Shown piece after piece: positions 17,098 through 24,502 of a stretch of DNA of 64,000 nt. The translations under genes and the position numbers were made by a program. The notes under the pieces were generated by a model. That model was given only the letters and a program-made list of their open reading frames with translations, had not been told where the DNA came from and searched no databases. Origin of the DNA: Prosthecobacter sp. (GTDB taxonomy: Bacteria; Verrucomicrobiota; Verrucomicrobiia; Verrucomicrobiales; Verrucomicrobiaceae); the NCBI RefSeq assembly GCF_034366625.1, contig NZ_JAXMIH010000023.1:310001-374000 (forward strand), in the 5' to 3' direction. Positions within the stretch are counted from its first letter, which is position 1; every line of letters begins with the position of its first letter.

Positions 17098-17769
17098 ATG
17101 GATAAAGGCATGACTCTGAAACCAGAAGACTATGATGCGTGGTATCAGACGCCGCGCGGGCGGTGGATTGGCGCGGCGGAGTTTGCACTGCTGAAGCGGA
17201 TGCTGAGGCCGGAGCAGGATGCGTCGCTGATCGACATAGGCTGCGGCACGGGCTACTTCACGCGCTTGCTGGCAAAGGAGGTGAGTGGAGAGCTGGTGGG
17301 GATTGATCCTGATGAAGAATCGCTTGGCTTTGCGCGTGCTCATGCGGTGCGTGATGAGCGTTATGAGAATGCTCGTGGTGAGGCGCTGCCGTTTGCAGAC
17401 GGGGCGTTTGATTTCAGCGTGTCCGTGGCGGCGCTGTGCTTCATCCCAGATGAGCGGCAGGCGGTGCGTGAGATGCTGCGCGTGACGAAGAAACGCTTCG
17501 CCATCGGGCTGCTGAACCGGCACAGCCTGCTCTGGCGTGACAAGGGGCGCGGTGGTGGCAAGGGCGCGTATCAAGGAGCGCACTGGCACACGGCGGCAGA
17601 GGTGCGGGCACTGTTCGCTGGCTTGCCAGTGACGAATCTGCAACTTCGAAGTGCCATCGTCCTGTCAGGCGGCGGCATCATGGCGCGACTGGTGGAACGC
17701 CTGTGGCCGACCCGCTGGCTGTGCGGTGCATTTCTCTGCGTTTCGGGCGAAGTGATTGCCTCAGCGTAG
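17098..17769 (+). CDS. Class I SAM-dependent methyltransferase (UbiE-like)
   Basis: A protein of 223 residues; an in-frame ATG at 17110 would give 219. It has the N-terminal pattern DYDAWYQTPRGRWIGAAE, the SAM motif LIDIGCGTGYFTRLLAKE, acid loop ELVGIDPDEESLGFAR, and ALPFADGAFDFSVSVAALCF. This is the UbiE/BioC type. Related genes often lie near rSAM or sulfur loci. It is the last gene of the DsrE-MT-MAT-MT operon. Its stop codon region overlaps, tail to tail, the last nine bases of the glycosyltransferase fusion on the other strand. The substrate is unknown. Confidence 0.88.
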   Translation: MDKGMTLKPEDYDAWYQTPRGRWIGAAEFALLKRMLRPEQDASLIDIGCGTGYFTRLLAKEVSGELVGIDPDEESLGFARAHAVRDERYENARGEALPFADGAFDFSVSVAALCFIPDERQAVREMLRVTKKRFAIGLLNRHSLLWRDKGRGGGKGAYQGAHWHTAAEVRALFAGLPVTNLQLRSAIVLSGGGIMARLVERLWPTRWLCGAFLCVSGEVIASA

Positions 17770-19038
17770 CTTCGCGAGCCGCTGCGGTGACACGCCGAGC
17801 GCATGACCGGCAAGGATGAGCTGATGACGTGCCCAAGTGCGCAGGACGCCGCTTTGCTGCCAGCGGCGGGCGGAGGTGGCCGCAGCTTCGGGGGTGATGA
17901 CGAACTGCCCCAGGTGTCGCAGGCGTTTGATCATCTCCACGTCTTCGAGGATGGGCCAGTCGGGGAAGCCGCCGATGGCATGAAACAGACGGCGGCGCAG
18001 GAACAGGCCCTGATCGCCATACGGCATCGCAAAGACCTTGCCACGCAGTCGGGTGAAGCCCTCGATCATGCCTTGCAGCACGATCTTTTCCCGCAAGGCA
18101 AAGCGGAAGGCCCCTGCGGCAACGCCGGGTGTGAGGTGGCGGAAAATGATTTCTGCAAAGTTGACTGGCGGAAGTGTGTCGGCGTGAAGAAAGAGCAGAT
18201 ATTCTCCGTGTGCGTGCTTTGCGGTCTCGTTCATCTGCCGGGCACGTCCGCGCGGCGCGTGGATGATCTCCGCGCCATGTTGCGCGGCCACAGCAGCGGT
18301 GTCGTCGGTGCTGCCACCATCGGTCACGATGATTTGCAGCGGCTTCCCGGCCTGCACGGCGGGCAGCAGCGTTTGCAATGCGGCGGCTTCGTTCAGTGCA
18401 GGAATGATCACGGTCACGCTGCACCCGTTTGCCAATGCAGTTTCGGCATGGGCGACATCCGCAGGCTCGTCCACATCCGCGAGTGTTGGCAGGGAACTGA
18501 GGCTCAACCCGGCTTCACTGGCACGTTGCTGAGTGACCGCGAAGACTTCTGCGGTGCTCCAGGGAATGGCTTCAAACAAGCTCGGTTGCGGCTCCCTCAT
18601 GCCGATGAGGTAATAGCCACCGTCGTGCGCGGGACCAAGCACAACATCGGATTCATCGAGCATCGCAAAAGCGGCCGACAGATGCTCCTCGGTGAGATCG
18701 GGGCAATCGGTGCCGATGATGACGATCTTCTGAGCGCCCTGCGCATGAGCCATCATCATGGCATGAGTCAAGCGGGCACCGAGATCGCCCTGAGTCTGCT
18801 CATGAAAACAGAGTGGTCCGATCCAGTCGCACATCTCACTCCCTGTGCCGCCTTCATGCGCGATGATCAGGCGGGTGCCGCTGGCGGCGCAGGCGGCCCA
18901 GGCGCGACCCACCGTCTGCAAGGTCATGCGCCGCTGCAAATCCGCCGCGCCTTCCGCTCCGAGCATGGGGATGAGCCTCGTCTTGGCCTTGCCGGGCTGT
19001 GGCAGCCGGGTGAAAACGATGAGCGCGTCGTACGGCAT
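17761..19038 (-). CDS. Fused TIGR04282 + TIGR04283 arsenosugar-type glycosyltransferase
   Basis: A protein of 425 residues made of two domains. Residues 1-205 are a CofC-like nucleotidyl/glycosyl transferase of the TIGR04282 type (ALIVFTRLPQPGKAKTRLIP, GTDCPDLTEEHL, GPAHDGGYYLIG). Residues 210-425 are a GT2 glycosyltransferase of the TIGR04283/MftF-like type (VTVIIPALNEAAALQTLL, VTDGGSTDDT, RGRARQMN, LLFLHADTLPP, YGDQGLFLRRR). These two families usually occur as neighbouring genes in rSAM/selenodomain (ArsS) clusters, where they are named arsenosugar biosynthesis glycosyltransferases. Here they are one polypeptide. It ends the arsM-arsS operon, five bases after the TVP38 gene. Confidence 0.92.
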   Translation of the reverse strand: MPYDALIVFTRLPQPGKAKTRLIPMLGAEGAADLQRRMTLQTVGRAWAACAASGTRLIIAHEGGTGSEMCDWIGPLCFHEQTQGDLGARLTHAMMMAHAQGAQKIVIIGTDCPDLTEEHLSAAFAMLDESDVVLGPAHDGGYYLIGMREPQPSLFEAIPWSTAEVFAVTQQRASEAGLSLSSLPTLADVDEPADVAHAETALANGCSVTVIIPALNEAAALQTLLPAVQAGKPLQIIVTDGGSTDDTAAVAAQHGAEIIHAPRGRARQMNETAKHAHGEYLLFLHADTLPPVNFAEIIFRHLTPGVAAGAFRFALREKIVLQGMIEGFTRLRGKVFAMPYGDQGLFLRRRLFHAIGGFPDWPILEDVEMIKRLRHLGQFVITPEAAATSARRWQQSGVLRTWARHQLILAGHALGVSPQRLAKLR

Positions 19039-19043
19039 GAGAC

Positions 19044-19754
19044 TCAGGAGGTCGGCGGTGTGTGTTCCGCTGATTCACGGGCCAGGCCAGCCTCGCGGAT
19101 GGCCCGGCGCGTCATGCGCGTGATGATGACAGTGACAAGCACGGTGGCCAGAAGCCCCACGGCATACATGGCCCATTCTGCTGGCGTCTTTTCCGAGCCT
19201 CTGCCACCCACGCGGGCCAGAGAGCCGAGATAGACGTAAAGCACCGTGCCGGGCAGCATGGCGATCCATGATACGAGGACGTAATGAGTGAAGCGCACCT
19301 TCGTGAGACCAAAGGCGTAGTTCAGCAGCGTGTAGGGAAACACTGGCGAGAGGCGCGCCAGCGCCACGATCTTCCAGCCGTCGTCGGTGAGCGCACGGTC
19401 CAGCGCGGCGAAGGCCGGATTCCCCGCCATGCGCGCGGCGATGGCGTCGCGGGCCAGGAAGCGTCCGACGAGAAATGCCAGCGCCGCACCCAACGTGGAG
19501 GCGATGGAAACGATGCCTGTGCCATAAACCACGCCGAAGAGCGCTCCGGCGGCCAGGCCAAGGGCAGAGCCGGGCAGCATCAAAACCGTGGCGATGACAT
19601 AGACCACGATGAATACCACCGGTCCCCACGGTCCGAGGGTCTCCACGCGGGCGATGGCGACCTCCAGCCACGCGCCCAGATCGAAGAGCACAACTGCCAC
19701 CACAAAGGCGAGCACGACCATGATGCGGAGGGTCAGCTTGGAGGTCTTCTTCAC
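19044..19754 (-). CDS. TVP38/TMEM64-family (DedA superfamily) membrane protein
   Basis: A protein of 236 residues with about five hydrophobic helices. The family signature is clear: re-entrant region LMLPGSALGLAAGALFG, then the conserved LARLSPVFPYTLLNYAFGLT block. TVP38/TMEM64 proteins are DedA relatives with roles in lipid transport. Members are frequent companions of ArsS-type clusters. The start is GTG at 19754, inside the stop of the upstream sterol-desaturase gene (GTGA overlap), which supports translational coupling. If the end product is an arsenolipid, a membrane lipid transporter would fit, but that is inference. Confidence 0.9.
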   Translation of the reverse strand: MKKTSKLTLRIMVVLAFVVAVVLFDLGAWLEVAIARVETLGPWGPVVFIVVYVIATVLMLPGSALGLAAGALFGVVYGTGIVSIASTLGAALAFLVGRFLARDAIAARMAGNPAFAALDRALTDDGWKIVALARLSPVFPYTLLNYAFGLTKVRFTHYVLVSWIAMLPGTVLYVYLGSLARVGGRGSEKTPAEWAMYAVGLLATVLVTVIITRMTRRAIREAGLARESAEHTPPTS

Positions 19755-20557
19755 GGGCTGTCGTGCGGGCGGGGCTTCGATGCCAGCGGCGTTGCCAGCA
19801 TCCCGGCGAGCGTCTGACTGCGTGCATCGCTAAACTCATCCAGACCCAGGCGCAGGCTCGCGGGATCGTCGCTGCGACGGAAGCTGCGAAACAGGCGATC
19901 CCACACGGACAGGAATGAGGCGTAATTGGAGTCTGTCTCCGGCTGATAGCGCGAGTGATGCACCTTGTGCATGAAAGGCGTGACGATGAACCAGCTCAGC
20001 ACGCGGTCGCCCCGGCTGCCAAGGCTGATATTGGCGTGATGAAACTGCACCACGGCAAACATCAGCATCTCGTAAATCGCGAGCTGTTCGAGCTGGATGC
20101 CGAGCAGGAAAATCAGCGGGATGCGCAGCACGGAGGAGAGCACGATCTCGCCAAGGTGGAAGCGGTTCGCCGTGGTGACATCCATGTGCGGATCGGAGTG
20201 ATGCACGCGATGAAAACGCCACAGGAACGTCAGACGATGATTCAGCCGGTGCCAGGCGTAGGTCCACAGATCGAGCAGGAGCACGGCGAGGATGCCCTCC
20301 GTCACCGCAGACCACGAAAGCCAGTGCAGCAGGCCGATGCCGTGCTTTGCCGAGGTCTCCGCCGTGAACCACCAGATCCCGGCAAACGCGAACGCGGTGA
20401 ACAAGCCATTGCCCACGCCGAGCAGCACATTGCGCAGGCCATGCACCAGCCGTGCCCGTCCTTCTGGAAAGACGAGAAAGGGCGCGACCGTCTCCCACAG
20501 CAGCAGCAGCGCCAGCAGGCCGAAGGCAAGGTATGGCTTCAGATCCGCGAGGTTCAT
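19751..20557 (-). CDS. Sterol desaturase / fatty acid hydroxylase family membrane protein
   Basis: A protein of 268 residues with about four TM helices and the three His boxes of the di-iron fatty acid hydroxylase superfamily: HRLNH, HRVHHSDPHMD, and the later HHANISLG with HKVHHSR. The enzyme should be an O2-dependent membrane hydroxylase or desaturase acting on a lipid or alkyl chain. It overlaps the DUF3047-like gene upstream and the TVP38 gene downstream by four bases each, so it is a core operon member. Its presence suggests the pathway product is lipid-linked or is hydroxylated at the membrane. The substrate is unknown. Confidence 0.9.
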   Translation of the reverse strand: MNLADLKPYLAFGLLALLLLWETVAPFLVFPEGRARLVHGLRNVLLGVGNGLFTAFAFAGIWWFTAETSAKHGIGLLHWLSWSAVTEGILAVLLLDLWTYAWHRLNHRLTFLWRFHRVHHSDPHMDVTTANRFHLGEIVLSSVLRIPLIFLLGIQLEQLAIYEMLMFAVVQFHHANISLGSRGDRVLSWFIVTPFMHKVHHSRYQPETDSNYASFLSVWDRLFRSFRRSDDPASLRLGLDEFSDARSQTLAGMLATPLASKPRPHDSP

Positions 20558-21189
20558 GGCGACTCCAGTTGGATCGAATCAATGACCACTTCAAACTTGG
20601 AGCCGCTGTCATCGCCATCCGCCATGAGCCAGAGGCCGAGCACATTCATGGGCTGCGGAAGATCCACGGTCATGGTGAAGCGCCCGTCCGCGCCGGGTAT
20701 GGCGACCATGTGATCGACGAGCTGCTTCATGTTCGGATTGGCGCGTTGTTTGCCGATCCAGGCGGCGTGCGGCACCAGCAGGTGATTGCGGATGGCTGAA
20801 GGCGCGCGCCCATCCGCGCAGAGCACGTCATCCAGGGTGCAAATCCACGCTGGAGCGACGAGACGTTCCAGCATGGTGAGCGAGCGCCCGCCCTCGGCGA
20901 TGAGGCCCACGCGCAGATAGGCATCGTCGTTGCCTTTCTCCCACAGACGCTTCTCATCCACCTTCAACTGGCCGGTGACACTGCCGGTGATGATGAACCG
21001 CTTCACACGAGTGCCTGCTGGCAGGCGGCGCACGAGGCCACCGGCAGAGGCGTCCACTTTGAGCGTGATCTTGTCCTTCTGCACCTTTGACTGAACGGGC
21101 GGGATGCTGCGGAAGCTCAGGCTGTGCCAGTCACTCGGCACACCGAGGGCGGTGATGATGCTGGCGAGGATGGCGGTGAGCTTTGTCAT
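20554..21189 (-). CDS. Exported DUF3047-like protein of the arsenosugar operon
   Basis: A protein of 211 residues starting at ATG 21189, which gives a signal-like N-terminus (MTKLTAILASIITALGVPS). An ATG at 21219 is also in frame but would overlap arsS. After the signal comes WHSLSFRSIPPVQSKVQ, a DUF3047-like opening, followed by LKVDASAGGLVRRLPAGTRV, which matches the family pattern of a residue-rich beta sandwich. Later parts (AYLRVGLIAEGG, LGLWLMADGDDSGS) are beta-rich. The family function is unknown; the fold suggests ligand or lipid binding outside the cytoplasm. It lies 13 bases after arsS. The DUF3047 assignment is moderate. Confidence 0.75.
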   Translation of the reverse strand: MTKLTAILASIITALGVPSDWHSLSFRSIPPVQSKVQKDKITLKVDASAGGLVRRLPAGTRVKRFIITGSVTGQLKVDEKRLWEKGNDDAYLRVGLIAEGGRSLTMLERLVAPAWICTLDDVLCADGRAPSAIRNHLLVPHAAWIGKQRANPNMKQLVDHMVAIPGADGRFTMTVDLPQPMNVLGLWLMADGDDSGSKFEVVIDSIQLESP

Positions 21190-21202
21190 GTGAATCAATA
21201 CG

Positions 21203-22159
21203 TCAGGAAGCTGAGGCATCCAGCGCCCCGCCGCAACTGCTCCCCGCGCCCGCCGTGCAGGCGAGGCAATGATTACCCGTGCGGATGGGATGGTCGCCGA
21301 GGCTCTGGGGCGTCACCTCCCACAGAAAGAGATCCTTGCAGTTGCGGAGCTGCATGCCGAGCATCTGATTGAAGTCGCAATCGAAGACCTCGCCGCGCCA
21401 GCCGATGTTGATCGTGGTGCGGCACATCAGGCTCGCGACCGTGGCGGGATTAAAACTGTTCGCGAGGAGATCGAGATAGGCATCCCACTGGCCGTGCGCC
21501 CGCAGATCAGCGGCGAAACGCGCGATGGGCTGGTTCGTGATCGTGAACAACCGCGTGAAGACAATGCCGTAACGCTGCTTCAGCTCGTGCTTGTAGTCCG
21601 CTTCCAGCTCCACCTGATCCGGCGGCAGTTTCGGGCCGAGGGGATTGTAAACCAGCGTCAGCGGCAGGTTGGTGCCGTAACCGACAGCGTTGAGCTTGCG
21701 CAGGGCTCTGAGACTTTTCTCAAAGACGCCGCCACCGCGCTGCGCGTCCACATTCTCCTCCAAGTAGCACGGCAATGATGCCACCACTTCGACCTCGTGC
21801 TGCGCGAGAAACTCCGGCAGATAGGCGTGGGATTTCGTCTCGATGATCGTGAGGTTGTTGCGGTCAATCACATGCGCACCGATGGATCGTGCTGTTTTCA
21901 CGAAATAGCGGAAGTGCTCGCTCAGCTCCGGCGCGCCACCCGTGATGTCCACGATGGCAGGCCGATGCTCGATGATCCATGCGCCGACCTTGCGCGCCGT
22001 TTCCTCATCCATCATCTCCGTGCGTTGCGGCCCCGCATCGACATGGCAATGAGTGCAGGTCTGGTTGCACTTGCGGCCCACGTTGATTTGCAGCGTCTGA
22101 AAAGCACCGCGCGTGAACGGGACGCGGTGCCGTTGGAGCTGTTCGATGAAGCGGTTCAT
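21203..22159 (-). CDS. arsS: Arsenosugar biosynthesis radical SAM protein ArsS
   Basis: A protein of 318 residues. It has the radical SAM motif CNQTCTHCHVDAGP near residue 31 and the C-terminal Cys motif HCLACTAGAGSSCGGA that marks the rSAM/selenodomain (TIGR04167) family, now called ArsS. Other conserved pieces are VDITGGAPEL, PLTLVYNPLG and INIGWRGEVFDCDFNQMLGM. Known family members transfer a 5'-deoxyadenosyl group from SAM to a dimethylated arsenic species, giving the precursor of arsenosugars. Some relatives have selenocysteine in the C-terminal motif; here Cys codons are present. It lies seven bases after arsM and ahead of the DUF3047-like gene. Confidence 0.94.
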   Translation of the reverse strand: MNRFIEQLQRHRVPFTRGAFQTLQINVGRKCNQTCTHCHVDAGPQRTEMMDEETARKVGAWIIEHRPAIVDITGGAPELSEHFRYFVKTARSIGAHVIDRNNLTIIETKSHAYLPEFLAQHEVEVVASLPCYLEENVDAQRGGGVFEKSLRALRKLNAVGYGTNLPLTLVYNPLGPKLPPDQVELEADYKHELKQRYGIVFTRLFTITNQPIARFAADLRAHGQWDAYLDLLANSFNPATVASLMCRTTINIGWRGEVFDCDFNQMLGMQLRNCKDLFLWEVTPQSLGDHPIRTGNHCLACTAGAGSSCGGALDASAS

Positions 22160-22166
22160 GTCGGTG

Positions 22167-23351
22167 TCAGCAGCAGCTCGTGCCTTCGCCGCCTTCGCGG
22201 CAGTTCGCAGCCTCGGTGGTGGCGTTGTAGTCCTGGCCTTTGGTCTCCTTGGGATGCCGGAGTCTCATGCTGGTGCAATCGAAGGGCTGCGCCTGCTCCA
22301 GAGGAATAGGCACACGCGGCTCGATGAAAGCGAAGTGGTCGCGATACGGCGTTTGCTGGTAGAGCTGGAACGTTTTGTCGCACACGGCGTAGCGTTTGCC
22401 GCGCTCCAGCGCGTGGCCGTCGTCGTCGAGCACCTTGAGGAAGGGGCCTTTGTAAATCACGGCCTGATTCCGCTCGAAGCACGGCCCCTGCTTGCCCTTC
22501 CAGGCCTGCACGGTCACGCTGCGAAACTCAATGCCCTCCACCGTCTGCCACGGCATTTCGTCGTGCTTCAGAAGCTCGATGCCATGGAAGCCGGCGTCAG
22601 CAAAGGCCTTGAGGAAGCCTTCCTCGGTGTAAGCGCCGCTGATGCAGCCGCTCCACAGGATGGGATCGCGCTGCATGTCCTCCGGCACGTCCTCATCGCT
22701 CACGATGTCGGAGATGACCGCCCGCCCGCCCTTTTTCAGCACGCGGAAGATTTCATCAAAGAGCTGCCGCTTCATGCGGGCATCGACGAGGTTCAGCACG
22801 CAGTTGGAAACGACCACATCCACCGATTCATCGGCCACCAGCGGATGCTTCACGCGCAGATCAGCGGCGAGGTCATCGGCTGCGAGGTAGGACGCAGCAT
22901 CGGTGATGGGATGCTTCTTCAACTCGGCATCGAGAATCTCCAAATCCAGCGCCAAGTCCTGGATGCGGCCTTTGCGAAACTCGACATTTGCGTAGCCCAC
23001 ACGCTCAGCCACGATGGGGGCGTTGCGCCGGGCGACCTCCAGCATGTCGTCTGTCATGTCCACGCCGATGACGCGCCCTTTCGGTCCCACGACCTGCGAG
23101 GCGATGAAACAGATCTTTCCCGTGCCACTGCCCAGATCGAGCACCGTTTCGCCCGGATGCAGATGCTTCGACGGATCACCGCAGCCGTAGTCCTTCTCGA
23201 TCACCTCGGCGGGAATGATCTTCAAATACTGCGGATCGTAGTTCACCGGGCAGCACAGCGCTGCTTCAGAGGCCTTGGCGGCAGCGGCATAGCGGTCACG
23301 CGTTGCGGACTCGGCAGAAGTGTGGCTGGCAGTCGTTTGCGGCAGGGACAT
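22167..23351 (-). CDS. arsM: Arsenite methyltransferase ArsM (arsenosugar type)
   Basis: A protein of 394 residues from ATG 23351 (MSLPQTTASHTSAESATRDR); an upstream in-frame start at 23393 adds 14 unlikely residues. The SAM motif is VLDLGSGTGKICFIASQVVG. The arsenic-binding cysteines expected of ArsM are visible in DYGCGDP, VSNCVLNL and WSGCISGAY. The C-terminal domain ends in a Cys-rich tail, CREGGEGTSCC, typical of the arsenosugar-linked subgroup. ArsM methylates As(III) stepwise to di- and trimethyl forms using SAM and thiols. It is the first gene of a six-gene operon with very short gaps. The upstream 155 bases separate it from a divergent methyltransferase and presumably hold the promoters. 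Confidence 0.94.
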   Translation of the reverse strand: MSLPQTTASHTSAESATRDRYAAAAKASEAALCCPVNYDPQYLKIIPAEVIEKDYGCGDPSKHLHPGETVLDLGSGTGKICFIASQVVGPKGRVIGVDMTDDMLEVARRNAPIVAERVGYANVEFRKGRIQDLALDLEILDAELKKHPITDAASYLAADDLAADLRVKHPLVADESVDVVVSNCVLNLVDARMKRQLFDEIFRVLKKGGRAVISDIVSDEDVPEDMQRDPILWSGCISGAYTEEGFLKAFADAGFHGIELLKHDEMPWQTVEGIEFRSVTVQAWKGKQGPCFERNQAVIYKGPFLKVLDDDGHALERGKRYAVCDKTFQLYQQTPYRDHFAFIEPRVPIPLEQAQPFDCTSMRLRHPKETKGQDYNATTEAANCREGGEGTSCC

Positions 23352-23506
23352 GAGATTGGAAAAGCGAAAGCGAATCGTGTAAGGGGTGCGCAAGGGCCGT
23401 CATGGCACGATGCAGCAAGCGGATTTTTATTCCCAAATATTCCAGAAAGCAGCCGCTAATCTTCACCGCGAAGAACTTTGCTCATCCCACGCGTCTGCGC
23501 CAAAGA

Positions 23507-24100
23507 ATGCCCATCATGAAAATGCGCGACAGCGGAATGCCCGAGGAGGCCTATTGGGAAACCTTGCTCGATGTGCCGCTCATCCTCGACCGTCTTGGCG
23601 TGGACGGCACGCTGCGCGATGTGGTGGAACTGGGCTGCGGTTACGGCACTTTTTCACTGCCCGTGGCCCGGCGCATCACCGGCACACTGACCACGGTGGA
23701 CATCGAGCCTGACATGGTGCGCCGCACGGCTGAACGCGCCGCCGAGGAAGACATCTCGAATCTCCGCTGTGAACTGCGCGATGTGATGAAGGACGGCTTT
23801 GGCCTGCCCGATGCCTCGCAGGATGCCGCGCTGCTTTTCAACATCCTGCACTGCGAGCAGCCCGTGGCGCTGCTGAGCGAGGCGGCGCGTGTCGTGCGTC
23901 CCGGTGGCAGCGTGCTCATCATTCACTGGCGGCATGATCTCGCCACGCCGCGCGGGCCGTCCCTCGACATCCGTCCGCGTCCCGAACAAATCATCGGTTG
24001 GGCCGGGCAGACAGGCCGCCTGGTTTGCGAAAGCAAAGTGATCGACCTGCCCCCGTGGCACTATGGCATGAGGCTCATGCGGCAGCTCAGTGCTTGCTGA
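23507..24100 (+). CDS. Class I SAM-dependent methyltransferase divergent from arsM
   Basis: A protein of 197 residues from ATG 23507 (MPIMKMRDSGMPEEAYWETL); ATG 23516 is equally possible, and the open frame extends upstream to 23402 with sequence that does not look coding. The motifs are VVELGCGYGTFSLPVARRI, LTTVDIEPDMVRRT and ALLFNILHCEQPVAL. The HWRHD near residue 145 may be catalytic. Similar methyltransferases occur next to ArsM/ArsS genes. It overlaps the PadR gene tail to tail by 14 bases. Its start is about 155 bases from that of arsM, so both may respond to the same regulator. The substrate is unknown. Confidence 0.88.
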   Translation: MPIMKMRDSGMPEEAYWETLLDVPLILDRLGVDGTLRDVVELGCGYGTFSLPVARRITGTLTTVDIEPDMVRRTAERAAEEDISNLRCELRDVMKDGFGLPDASQDAALLFNILHCEQPVALLSEAARVVRPGGSVLIIHWRHDLATPRGPSLDIRPRPEQIIGWAGQTGRLVCESKVIDLPPWHYGMRLMRQLSAC

Positions 24101-24404
24101 CTTCCACGCCAAGCTCCCGAAGCTGCTTCTGCACGATTTTCAGCACCGCACGGCCGTCTTTGGTGATTTTGTAGGCGCGAGGAGCCTTGGGGCCACGCGC
24201 CGGATCGACGGTGGAGGTGAGCCAGCCGTTGGTCTCCATGCGCTTGAGCAGCGGGTAGAGCGTGCCGGGGCTGACATCGTAGCCGTGGTGCGCCAGCTCC
24301 TTGAGCATCCACTGGCCGATCACCTCGCCCTCGGCGGCATGATGCAGCACATGCACCTTCCAGAAGGAGAGCAGGATTTCGCGGTTGATGAGCTTGGGGT
24401 CCAC
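24087..24404 (-). CDS. PadR-family transcriptional regulator
   Basis: A protein of 105 residues from GTG 24404; a TTG at 24470 would add 22 residues that do not resemble the family. The core is INREILLSFWKVHVLHHAAE, then MLKELAHHGYDVSPGTLYPL and LKRMETNGWLTS, followed by YKITKDGRAVL. This is the standard PadR winged helix with its YxxxPGTLYPxLxRM recognition region. PadR proteins are dimeric repressors, some responding to small phenolics or drugs. It is the only regulator beside the arsM operon, so it probably controls that operon; ArsR-type regulators are more usual for arsenic, which makes this choice noteworthy. Only one Cys-free DNA-binding domain is present, so how arsenic would be sensed is unclear. 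Confidence 0.86.
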   Translation of the reverse strand: MDPKLINREILLSFWKVHVLHHAAEGEVIGQWMLKELAHHGYDVSPGTLYPLLKRMETNGWLTSTVDPARGPKAPRAYKITKDGRAVLKIVQKQLRELGVEVSKH

Positions 24405-24502
24405 GGCGGCGGGTGAAGGAATGATTCCGATACCTGAGACGAAGCATGCGACGACTTCCCACGAATTCAATTTCGGCTTTGTGCCAATTCAATAGCCGCG
24501 AT

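Noticed and set aside
22167..22169. TGA after the Cys-Cys end of ArsM read as selenocysteine
   Set aside because: Extending through the TGA gives sequence overlapping arsS in another frame with no family similarity, and no SECIS-like hairpin was recognised.
24471..24502. tRNA or other RNA gene in the short intergenic gaps
   Set aside because: Gaps throughout the window are mostly under 250 bases, and I saw no cloverleaf or CCA-ended stem in them.
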